64,000 nucleotides of DNA from Rotaria sordida (taxonomy: Eukaryota; Rotifera; Eurotatoria; Philodinida; Philodinidae): assembly GCA_905250125.1 (NCBI GenBank), contig CAJNOL010000222.1:124001-188000 (forward strand). The letters are read 5' to 3'. Each line of letters begins with the position of its first letter. Position 1 is the stretch's first letter. Positions 1 to 11,483 of this stretch are shown piece by piece. The notes under the pieces are model-generated. The model saw only the letters and a list, made by a program, of their open reading frames with translations, searched no databases and was not told where the DNA came from. Both the position numbers and the translations under genes were made by a program.

Positions 1-2020
1 TAGCAGCTAATTACCTATTATCATCGGCTCGAGAATTATGATGGCAACGGCTGTTGTTGTTGTCAACTGTATATAAAAACGATTGCACAGACGAGTGAAA
101 GTGACGAAGAGAAAAACCGTGGTACAGTGTCTACTATAATCGTAGAGGTTATTTCTTTTATAGCTTTTTATACCATACAGAAAAAGAGAGTATTGATGAT
201 GATTATTGTCATTCGACCAAGAGAGAGAGAGAGAGAGAAAGCAAGAAAAGAAGGAAAGAAGTATTAGAAGAGAAAAGAGAGAGAGAGAACACATCATTTG
301 ACGATCGATATGGCATCATTGTCTTACCTCAAAATCAGACAAGACTCTAATCCCATTTGTATATGTATACTTGTCAATTGACTTGACTTAGTAAAGACAT
401 AAAGTTTGATTATTGTTACTGTTTTTGTACATCTTGCTTTTAACACTCAACGTTTCTCATATTCATCCTTGATTACATTTCATGTTCTGTAACGATTAAG
501 AAAAAGGAGTACTATCACAGCTGTTACTTTCACTCTTTCCTTCGTTTTTTTCTTCTTCTTCTCAAATTGACAGTTGTCACGTCATAGGAATACAACAAAA
601 AAAAGTCGAAAGAAAAGAGAAAATTCTGTCAAATCTTTATCCATATGTGTTCCATAAAAAAAAAAAAAAGAAAAGATCGAACTATAGTGTTTACTTAATG
701 TGGCGACTGATAAACATTTTCTTCTATACACAATCATCTTTTGTCAGATAAGAACTAAGCTCTCAATTGCAATGCCAACGAAGAACGAAGGAGAGAGAGA
801 GAGCAAGTGTTGCTCTCATTATCCATCCTATCGATTACAGATCTTCTTTAAGGCATATTTCAGTGTGCCTTATCCTTCATGCCATCGTGAATACTTTTTT
901 TTTTTGCTTTTCTCGTCTCATTATCTCATTGTACAAGCAAAAGAAAAGAGAGTAGTACTTATAGCCTTGAGGTTAAATGCGCACTACCATCACTACTGTG
1001 CATAATATTCTATGCTGTTTGCAATTTTCCTGGCGGCACTGGTGCTTGTGCAATCCGATCTTTCGAAAATCAATCTTTATCTTTGAGAGTTAGTACATAT
1101 AAATACTTATTTATATCTAGAAGAATGCAAAAAAAAGAAAAGAAAAGGAGAAAAGTACCTGACGTTGTCATCAGTTTGCATCTCTTGTTCTTCCCTGTGA
1201 ACAAATGAGCACATCAATCGAGAAAGAAAAAGATTATATTACATCGTGGTTTGCTCCCATAATTGTTGTTATATCGCATATTTCAATGTATGATCAATAG
1301 GACAAATGATCGATATTCTTCAAAGATGGAAAAGAAATACTATAAATGTTATTTTAACGTAAGATGAATGAATAGAATGAAGACTAGAACACATCTGTAT
1401 ATTTATGATCTTAATATGAATAAGAGAATTTAACAGTTATATTAGATTCATTTATGAACAGTTGCGCTTACATATGTACACACATATATATATACACATC
1501 TATATAAGACTTACTTTTCCTTTTAACAGTTGTATACTAATTTGTGTCACTCAAATTCGCGCGTACACAATGACAATCCATTCAACCTTTTGACTACAGA
1601 TACATAACCGTCATTCGATATATCTGTATACACTCATTAGCTATCTGTCAATGAGTGACATAATGGTAAAGAGAAAGTCAGATAGGAAAAAAAGTGTTGT
1701 TCTTATCGCGAGACACTTTTTGCACGATGGTCGGCGAATGGAACAAAGGCGATCGCGTTTCTACTCTCAATTAGATCTGTATATATGAGATCTAATCTAT
1801 ATACCCCAAGTGGATGAGAAAAAAAAAAAAAGAAGAAAGATAAAACAATAACAACAACACTAAGCACAAACAACAAGAGAGATTCTATATCTCGTATGGC
1901 CTAAAATAATTTAGCTTATGAAGATATTATAACATAACACTACTGTTAGGTTTCTTGTCCCTCGAAAATATCCATAGATTTATTTATTAATCGAAAAAAA
2001 AAGAAAAGAAACAGAAATAA
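1..2020. other. Left flank, no recognised gene
   Basis: No reading frame here looks like a conserved protein. The stretch holds GA-rich runs (about 219-290), poly-A/T tracts and a TA/CA-rich run near 1470-1500. On the minus strand, 1159-1194 is framed by a good acceptor (TTCACAG) and donor (GTACTT) and could be a 36-nt exon, perhaps untranslated, of a gene that continues to the left. Another GTAAGA donor lies near 320. These are splice-signal guesses only. Confidence 0.4.
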
Positions 2021-5000
2021 TTAACTTGAAATTTTTGGTGTTGAAATAACTGTTAATGTTTCTCGTCGTTGTGAACGAAGTGATTTATTTGATAGATATC
2101 GATGAGTTAATTTCTTATGTGAACGTTTTGTTTGTAATTCATTTTCCATTAAAGGTACAACAACAATAGGATTTGTATTTGTTTGTTCAAATTTAAATTT
2201 TGTTTCACGTGTCGTTTGTTGTGTTGTATAAGGACGTAAATCTATAGTTGATCGTTGTGTACGTAAATTAAGTCTCGTACGATTTTGATCACGTATATTT
2301 GATAATGATGAAAATGGAAAACGTTTATATTGATGATATTCATTACCTGGTGCACAATTACCAAGACATGCTAAACGTTTACATTCATTACAACGTAATT
2401 CACGTTTTAATTCATTTATATCTCGTATATCTTTTTCATTATTAATTTTTGATGAATATATTCCATTGGAATTTAATATATTATTATCAAATGTACCATT
2501 TTTTATAAGACGATTATATATAATTAAATTTTGACGACGACGTTGTTCCCATTTAATTGTATTTGCTTGTAATCTTGAAAATAATAATAATATGATATCA
2601 AACAAAAAAACACAAGAAAGTTGAATTCAAGAGTATGAAACCCGTTCGAAGATACAGTTCATTTCAACTATAACTCGATGTTTGTCAGTCTAGGAAAATC
2701 CTATAGTTATTCGATGTCATGTTCTGTCTTGATAGAAAAAAATTCGAAAGCATTTTCAACTGATCAATCACGTTTAAATTTGGACTCTATGCATAAGGTA
2801 GATTCTAACGAGATATGAAAAATCTCAAAAGAGTAAATCTCTTAGGCCATCTATCCAATTCTGACCCTCTCAGCAAAGAAATCTTCTATATAGTGAACAC
2901 ATATACAACAAAGTATACGTTTTCCATTTACGAATGTCAGATGATGACAACATTATTCAAGTTCATCGAGGTAGTGAAGAGTATAGGACGATTTCACCTA
3001 CTAGTTGTCTTTCAACAACTACAACGGTGTACTCTTATTGTGCAATTCAAGTCGCAGCTCATTCAACTTTTCATCGACCCGAAAGGAATCAAGTAGATAA
3101 TCATTGACGTTCTTTTAGTAAAAATGTGCAATAGTTTTTTGCTTTGAGTTAATTCTCATATGTAAAGTGCATACTCATGAATTAGTCATACAGATCACTA
3201 TATACATGTAAAAATTCAGTCAATGCAAAAACTCTATATAATGAACATCTCCATTAGTGAACATTTTTTGCAGGTCCGCATGTTGTTCACTATAGGGAAG
3301 CTTAACTGTACCAACAAATCGAATGACAGTATATTGACCTGCGCTTTTGGCTACAGACGGGTCTATTTGTCAGTAGAATGCCTTGAAAGTTTCAGTTCAA
3401 AAGAATCTTTCCTTTCCGAAATGTTAAAATCATCAAAACTGCTCATATTCCAAGAAAGATGCTAGAGTTTTCTGTTGTTCAGAATATCAGAAAAATCTCA
3501 GGTCGATATACTGTCATTCCATTTGTTGGTATATACCATATGAGGAGCTATAATTCTCGATAGAAAGCCTTAGGAGACCTATTCTTATGAAGTTTTTCTT
3601 ATCTCTCTAGAGTCTATCTTATGTACAGGATTCAAGTTCAAAAGCGATTGATCAATTGAAAACGTTCTCTCATTAGATGAATAATGTATAGACGATTTCA
3701 GTTGATAAATTCTACAAAAGATGATTGGAATTAGAAATATGATATCTAACAAGGGAAATCCTGCAACTAATAAATCACTTTTTGATCCAGACTATATGCA
3801 TTATGTATATTCGAATGAGCTATAAATACCCTAAAAAGAGTTCGTACCCTTGGCTTATTGCTGCGGAAATACTGTACTTCTACGGTATTTTTTAAATGAA
3901 TGTCATGGTCCTCTTCAGGAACACCATAAAAATTGAGTTTCAAATTTTGCATACAGATACACCTTCACGAGAATCAACTTAAAATTTTACTAATACATAA
4001 GTTTAATCCTTCATGGAATCTCTTGAAAGTTCTAACATTAGTAGTTGTAGAATTTTTGAACTGATCTCTATTATCACAAAAATAGCTTATAGAAATTTAA
4101 GTTTACTTCAAAATATATTTTTGCAATTATATTTGAAAATTTCGTGAAATGATCATTTATGGTGTGCGAGGATTGAACATATACTATATGAAAATATACT
4201 TCTGTGAAGAGCTACTTATTTATTTTTTTGTATTACCTGGCTAATTTAAGACATTTTTCAAAGACTGGCTTAGTATTTGTTTCTGGTTCGAATTGTGTTT
4301 TAACATCACGATAAAAATCTCTTAAATTAAATTCATTAATATTATTATTTGTTTGACATTGTGCATATAGAGAAATAATATTATCATATTCTTCAGAAAA
4401 TGGACTTTTATATTTATAAATTGTTGTTGTCGATGATGATGATGAATTCAATGAAGGTTGATCAATATCTTTTGAAATTTCTTCTTCATGTTCTATTTCT
4501 TTAGATTTTTCACATGATACTATTTCTCTATTTTTTGAACTACGTTGCCAACTACCTAACTTTGCAATATGTTGAAAACCATTTATCTAAAATTAAATTA
4601 AATAAAAAAAAGAAAAAAAAGAAAAAAACTTTTTATTTACTTCGTATTGACTACTACGATAATGTATTTGTGATTCATCATCATTATTTATTGTTGTTGT
4701 ATTATGTGAATTCGTATCAATAGGTGAATCAAGAAAATTATGACAACTATTTGTATTTATATGTGAAGATTGTTGCATAAAGGGATTATCATTTTTGAAT
4801 ACTGTCGATTTAACTTCATAATATAATGAATTTGTTGAATTATCATAAATGTCTGATGAATCTATTAAACGTGCATTTCGTAATGGCGTTGGTGAACGAG
4901 ATAACATAGCAGATTTAAACTTTTCAGATACAGTTTTATGAATATTTTTTTCAAATATAAGTGGAGCTGTTGTTGGTCTATCAGATTTAGTAGGAATTGA

Positions 5001-8000
5001 ATTTGGTAGCAAAACAGAAGTAGATAATTGATTTCTAATAGAATACAATAAATGTATATACATATATATATATATATATGTAATATTTTCTTACCCTATT
5101 GTTGTAGATTGAGCTAATCGATATACATTACTATATACTTGACGACGAGTAAAGGTGGAAAATTTTTCATTATTTTCATTTGATATTTTTTTATTATAAT
5201 CTGCTATTGAACTTTTGTGTAACTATAAAAATAAAATCTTTCTTTCTTATTAATCATTTTCCAACCCGTCATTAACATAGAATAAGAACTTTAGTAGACT
5301 AATCAGAATTGTTGTGTTTCTGTTTTCTAATTGAAATAGTTTTATAATAAAAGTAATTTTTTTTTCCTATGACGTTCTTTGTATTTATAAACTCAATATG
5401 AAAGAAAAGAAATTTATGGAATATGTGTATTTCATTCAGAATAGAAATAAATTAGTATTACTTTGAATGTACTATCTCACTTGATTGTTAGAATAAACTC
5501 TTATTAGTAGGGAAGTTGCGGATCCACGTTTTTGTGGACCCGGATCCGGCTGGATCCAAACCCGAGGTTTTTTTCCATTCATACCTGACACCCTTCGTGT
5601 GCATGAACAAGTAAAGGATCAAGGTTTCAGCTATTTATTCGCTACTCTCAGAAAAAAACCCAACGTACAGTTATATCTTGTTGCTACATTTCTCATCTGT
5701 AAAGCAACGGGTTCACAAAAAGGTGTAACCAGGCCCAACAAAAAATAAAAGGTTGGATCTGAACCTGGAAAAAAAATAACATCATGGACTCGGATCCAGG
5801 TCTAGAAGAACCTACAACTCCCTACTTATTAGTTAAGAAAAATTTTATATATTTACTTTCTACTTATTCTATGATTGAAATAAATCTCTTTTTTTAAGAC
5901 GAAATACATAACTGTTTGCAAAAAAACAAAGGAAATTTTCTTTCTCTAATGTTTCCATGTTTTATGAAACAATTATAGGCTTTATTTTGTTGGTGGTCGT
6001 TTGTTGTTAGGTAGACAAAAAAAAATGACTTAATGAACATGAGGTTGTTTTTATTAGGTTGGAATATATAAGTTCTGCAAGTCTTGTTTTTTTCTTTTGT
6101 TTAACAACAAATTTATTTTACGACAAAGATACACTCACACACACACACACACAGTGTGGGATTAAACCATTGCCGGAAAGGTGGGTGAAGATTGTCGAAA
6201 ATAATGTCGATTATATTGTTGATTGATATTGCATAGCTTTGTCGTAAAATAAATTTATTGCTAAACAAAAAAAAACTTGCAGAACTTACGTTCCGATCCA
6301 GTATTTTTCAGTATATTAAAATTAACATGTATATTAGCGTGAAATTTGGAATCTGATATTGAATGAACATTAATTCAGACCATTCTCGGATCGATCTAAG
6401 AATTTGTCTGAAAAGCTTAGATGAATTTCAAATTGGCCCAGGTCAATGGCGGAATGAAAAGTTAATACGGCCAATGTCGAATCGACTAATATATCACAGT
6501 AAAGCAAACGTTAACTATTGGCACATGAAATTTTATTTTCAACAAAGTAGAACATCTAATCATAATTAAATAACATAAAAAAACAATCAACGAAGGATGC
6601 AGATGTGAATGTAATTCTTCTCTTTGCTTCACTCTCACATGTACACTCGTAATATAAATTAGCTTTTTTACTTTGTTCTAAGCAGTTATTCTTTATATAC
6701 AAAAATTCTCCTAATAATAATGATTATTTCTCAGTTCAAATGTACTGAAAGTATGAGTCATGGATCTCTAACATCACTGAACGCGGTCAGTTTTTAAATA
6801 CAGAAAAGTTTGTTATGCGTTTTTCTAAAGTTTTTCGAAAACTAGCATTTATAACATGATCATAACCTTAAATACATCGGTAATACATTGATAAACAATT
6901 TATTCATGATAATACATCTCAAATAATGAACTGATCAACTTAGGTGTAGATGTAATAAATTGTATATTATCTATGAAAGAATAATGCTTTTTTTTTGTTA
7001 TGTCTTCAAAAAGTGAATGAATAAAAATTAAGATTATAATACTCTTTGTGTTCTATCGTTTAAGAGATGAAAACAATTCAAATAGGAATGTATAGAAAGA
7101 AATATCCGTAAAGTAAAGTCTACGAATTTTTTATAACTATAGGAAAATTTGCTTTGAGACAGCTTTCAAATTCTAATATAAAAGTTTCAATTTATACATG
7201 AATTTATGTTACAGACAAAATTGAAATAAATTTTTTTTTTTAATTTAAATATAAATTCTAATTTTCATTTCGATTACGAAAACATAACATGTACTTGTTA
7301 TTTTTAAATAAACAGAATATTCATTTACATTATTTATATTCTATCCGAGGAAATTAAAAAAATCAAAAAAACAGCATTAAAATAATGAAGCGGACAAAAA
7401 AATTGATGTATTTCAAATTCATCGATTAAAATAGACATTTTCATTAATTTTATTGTATGATTTTGATTAAAAATGAAATTCACTTCATTTGCTTAATTAA
7501 AATGTCGCTTTTCATCAATGATTTTGAAAAACATCAATTTTTTTGTCCATTTGATCATTACAAATGCCATATTTTTTGTTTTTGATATAAAATTCATGAA
7601 AATCATGGCATTTTTTTGATTCCATGGGTAATTTATATACAGATGACTTGTTCTGCGTGAACAAAGGACATTTATTCTTCTACAACAAGGAATACATTAG
7701 CTAAAAAGTTCTTCATTGTTTTTGGTTAGAACCATAGGCGGTGGAGCTCTTAAGTTTGGGGAGACTGAACGTAGTCTATGTTTTCTTCAGAGACAGCCTC
7801 CGGCAGTATAACGAAAAATTGAATAAATGCTTTTTTTTTTGTTATGAAGTGAAAATTTGAACGCTTTCGATGACAATCACTATCACAAATTCTAAGACAA
7901 GCCTACAGTTATGTTGAACAAAAAATACAAAGATTGAGTGTATGGACAAGAAATTTGGCAATATTGCAACGCTAGATAGGCTAAGAAATCTTGCTTAAAG

Positions 8001-9520
8001 TCTTTTCGTACAGTAAACAAAAACTTTGCTGAGCAGCTTTCATATCTTTCAAGGCTGAAATAATCGTATTTTTTGTCGAAACGTGACCAGGATTTGATAG
8101 ACATTTTAGTTTATTTTTTGTTCGACAGTCTAGTGTAAAGGTTCTAGTTGACATGGAATAAAAAAGTGATTAAAAGTATTCCTAAATCCGTAGAGGATCT
8201 AGGATTTTGGAAGGGAAACGGACGGTTATAGGCAGAACACACTTTCTAGTCTCATTTAAAGTAATGTAAACTCGTTTTTGCTTGGAAAAATTTCTTGAAG
8301 ATGGAAGATTGTTTCTTTTTTCTCTCGTTAACATTTGAAAATTTTTCCTCTAAATTGACTTTGCTCCACTAGTTATGGTTGAAATCAAACTCAATAAAAC
8401 TTAATTCGATTGTCTAGAATAATCATTGATATGTAATTTTTAATATTGTTAAAAACTTTCATATCCGTTTCTGACTTCTTCAATTATATGTAGTCAATGG
8501 GCAGTTGACACTTTCATATGTCGAAAAATTTATTTGATCAAAAAAAAAATCATTTTTGTCAATATTATATTCATCCCAAATATCTTGTACTCAAGAGTTT
8601 GATAAAATAATTGGTTATTTCTTCTCTATCGATTCATAATGAACATAAAATAATAATTAAAACTTACATTTGCCATAGAATCTTTATTTCCTGTTTTTGT
8701 TCGGTGCTCAATCGTTGATTTCTAAAAAAAACATAAAATAATTTTATATGAGAACAATAAAAAAAAAAAAAAAAAAGAATCAATAGTACATCTTGTAAGC
8801 TATACCTACATTACTCGCATGATCTGACCAAAGAGACGCAGATTGAGATCGGACATCATCCTTGAACTGAAGGTTCATGATTAACTAATACAACATATTT
8901 CTGTTGTTTAATAAAACAAGAAAATAAAATGCAATTTGTACGGCTCTCGAATACCTTTTTTGTATTCCTTTTCAATCACTCTATGTTCGATGACAGACTG
9001 TTTGTTCTTTTATGTAAACAGGATAAATTCTTCAGGCAAAACAATGTTTTATTACATTTACTTTTGTCTTTTCTTGTTCTTCTTATAAAAACACGTGAAT
9101 GTTTTGTTAGATGGCATATCTGACCTCGTTGTTAATTAAATCAAAAAAATACTGCTCACCTCATTTTTTTTTTCTACAAATACACAGACACATAGAATAA
9201 AGAAAAAACAACACTTGTGATGAAATAACTATTTGTTAAAGAAAAAATTTTTCACTAACCATATTTAATGATGTTATACTAGGTAGAAAAAATAATGTTT
9301 GATTATGTGAATAACCAACATTTAGTGTTGTTGGTCGAGATATATGTGGAAATTTTTTATTGTATTGATTACTAGAAAGTAAAAAGTTTTCGTTGACTAA
9401 TAAATGAATACGTTGATATTGTCTTAAATAATCTTGACGATTATATTGAAATTGTTGAATATATAACATCTGTATTGTTTGATTGTTCGTGGTATATAAC
9501 TGTCGTATTAAAAATTCCTT
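2021..9520 (-). CDS. Unrecognised multi-exon protein gene, 5' end unresolved
   Basis: Seven exons join in frame with consensus GT/AG borders: 9260-9520, 8810-8860, 8668-8721, 5095-5222, 4641-5034, 4237-4586 and 2021-2573, giving at least 596 residues and a stop at 2021. I do not recognise the family. The protein is hydrophilic, rich in Asn, Ser and Thr, and has no signal peptide or membrane segment. The N-terminal visible exon (about 87 residues) is Gln/Tyr-rich and ends in a more hydrophobic patch. The last exon has a Cys cluster (CNECKRLACLGNC) followed by a basic C-terminus. The first visible exon starts in phase 0 after a CAG acceptor, so the ATG must lie further upstream; an ATG near 9680 is a candidate I could not connect. 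The 3.4-kb intron between 5223 and 8667 has collected several transposon relics. Joining is supported by phase consistency, not by homology. Confidence 0.6.
2735..3700. repeat. Imperfect inverted-repeat element in intron
   Basis: The ends at about 2750-2860 and 3560-3670 are diverged inverted copies of each other; they share the words TTTTCAA-TGATCAATC and, further in, GGTAGATTCTA / TAGAGTCTATC. A second, nested inverted pair sits at about 3310-3343 and 3500-3532 (core AATGACAGTATAT). This looks like a decayed foldback element within the last large intron of the unrecognised gene. No coding sequence is seen. Confidence 0.5.
3777..3970. repeat. Dispersed repeat, related to 45.0-45.75 kb
   Basis: This segment aligns with 45045-45300 over about 190 bp. 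Shared words include AAAAGAGTTCGT, TTTTTTAAATGAAT and CATGGT. A third, inverted copy is at about 45620-45740. It is a non-coding interspersed family. The copy here lacks the short insertion found in the 45-kb copy. Confidence 0.55.
5508..5824. mobile_element. hAT-type MITE with perfect 8-bp target duplication
   Basis: The element is 317 bp long. It starts TAGGGAAGTTG and ends CAACTCCCTA, giving terminal inverted repeats with one base of slippage. It is flanked by a perfect 8-bp direct repeat CTTATTAG at 5500-5507 and 5825-5832. An 8-bp target site and TAGGG/CAGGG-like ends are the hallmark of the hAT superfamily. The subterminal regions carry several GGATCC-containing palindromes. There is no reading frame of note, so it is non-autonomous. 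It lies in the largest intron of the unrecognised gene. Confidence 0.85.
6054..6301. mobile_element. Mariner-like MITE candidate
   Basis: Inverted arms at about 6068-6130 and 6233-6292 share AAGTTCTGCAAG and TTTATTTTACGACAAAG. The left end reads TTAGGTTGGAATATATAAG, which resembles the ends of mariner elements, and both ends abut a TA dinucleotide. A (CA)n run at 6133-6152 sits inside. The family assignment rests on the terminal motif only. Confidence 0.5.
7360..7620. repeat. Inverted-repeat element in intron
   Basis: GGACAAAAAAATTGATG at about 7392 is mirrored by CATCAATTTTTTTGTCC at about 7534. The similarity extends outward and inward with mismatches. It is probably another short non-autonomous DNA element. 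The sequence is very AT-rich, so chance contributes to the outer parts. Confidence 0.45.
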
Positions 9521-9529
9521 CTGTATTTT

Positions 9530-11480
9530 GGTGCTTTTACTTAACAAAATAATAGTAATAAAAGAAATGCTTCTAGTAATTGAGCATGCAATTGTTTCTA
9601 TTCTTCAATTTTCTGTAGATATTTTCTATAACAATAGATTCTTTTTGTTTTTCTAGAACGTTTCCATTTACTTAATTCAATCATTATTGGTTCTATGATA
9701 TGTAATATAAAACGAAATGAATAGAGAAGACATGATCAATATCATGGACTACAATTTGCCTTTTAGAAAAGGCAAAATATTCAACTTTTATTTTGGATTT
9801 TTTTAGCTTCAATGAGAGATTATATCGTGAAACGTATGAATCCAATACATTAGATATTTCTGATGCACTTATGAAAAACGCCGAAGATCATATTTCTTCA
9901 ATCTTTTTATGGTGACACAATAAAAATTAAAAGAAACATGTTTTTTTTTAAGATTTTTTTCTGTCTCTAATAGTTGCTTTGAGTCAGGAAAGGTCTCGAA
10001 AGATATCTAAAAAGATTCTCTACAAAATGAACAATACTACCGGTCATTTTAATAAATTAGAACTTGCCGAGTCATGATCTTCCAAGAAACAAAGGAATCT
10101 AGATTCCGAAAGCCCTTGAAATGCTATATCTTTTGAGATATTACTTACGAAGTCAAAAGATGTATACGAGATTTTAGTAGGAGCTACAGTTGTTGCACTA
10201 AGTGATAAAACCATAGAAATCAGTTAGAATGCTATTCATATTTAGCATTTTTTCGAAGCATAGAATAATATAAGAGTAAAATAAATAGGATATTTAAAAT
10301 CAGCAGAAAAACCTTCATTAAATCAAATTTATGTTGGCAGAATTTATTTTTTATGAAAAACTTGCCTGTACTCTAGCACAACATTTTTTACGAAAAATTT
10401 GACTGTGGTATCTCTCAGAGCTGGTTTTTCATTAAAGATACATTTTGCTAACACATATCTGATCTGATGTAGATTTTCTTTGCGCTGATTTCGTGTGTGC
10501 TATTTATTTTGCTCTAAAAATTAACTATAATAATGAAAATTACTAAAAATGAATGACTTTGGTACTAGTGTGAGAAAAAGTTCAATTTTCTCAACATAAA
10601 AACAAATAATTTTAAAGTTCAGAATCTGATAATCCAAAATGAGATAAGATATTTCATCCCATCTCATCTCTTCTTATGAGAAGTTAAATAAGTTAACTAA
10701 AATGACTATAAATATATACTCTGAGATAAATTTAGGTTACCTTTATTCGACCTTATTTCATCAACTTTATAAAGCGTACATTCAGCTAAATAGCATTTTT
10801 ATACTCCATTTTTGATGCTGATCATGAATCTGAAGTCATAGTTTTATTTGGAATAAATCTAGTCTATATAGTGACCAATGGTCAGTTAAAATGGTTATTG
10901 AGGACTATCAAAGTGTACCAATTGTGGTCTCTACTAAAATCCCGTCTACGTCTTTTTGCAGTCAGCAACGATTAGAGACAGAAAAAAATCTCAAAAAAAA
11001 GCGTTTCTTTTAGTATTTATGGTCGTACCATAAAAAATTGAAGTATTGTGATCTTCGGCATTCTTCACAAATCCATTAAAAAAACCTAATATTTTGGATT
11101 CATATGTTTTACGATATGATCTGTCATTGGAGCTGGAAAATTCGAGAAAAAAAATAGTGGCGAGCGCTCCTATGTAAATTTAGCCAGTCTTCTGGCGGAC
11201 TTTCTCTTAAGAGAATGAGTATTTTACTAATTATTATAATGCTATAATGTAACGCACAAAACTTCTGAAGCACGCATTCTATTTTTAATTCATTATATAT
11301 TCTTACATAGACAAATAGATCAGATATATACTTTTTATTTGGATTTTTTACGAATTATCGATAGAAGCTATTTTAATAAAATTATTATTTTTTATTTCAG
11401 ATAATTATTAGAGTCTACTGGAATCGACATTTGATCAAGTTTTGCTATCAATAATTTTTGTCAGAAGATTCATTTGATTC
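9530..11480. other. Gene-free interval
   Basis: This lies between the unrecognised gene (its missing 5' exon may be at 9540-9720) and the stop codon of the long transglutaminase-tail gene. I see AT-rich sequence with short homopolymers and no convincing coding region, RNA gene or transposon end. Confidence 0.4.
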
Positions 11481-11483
11481 AAT

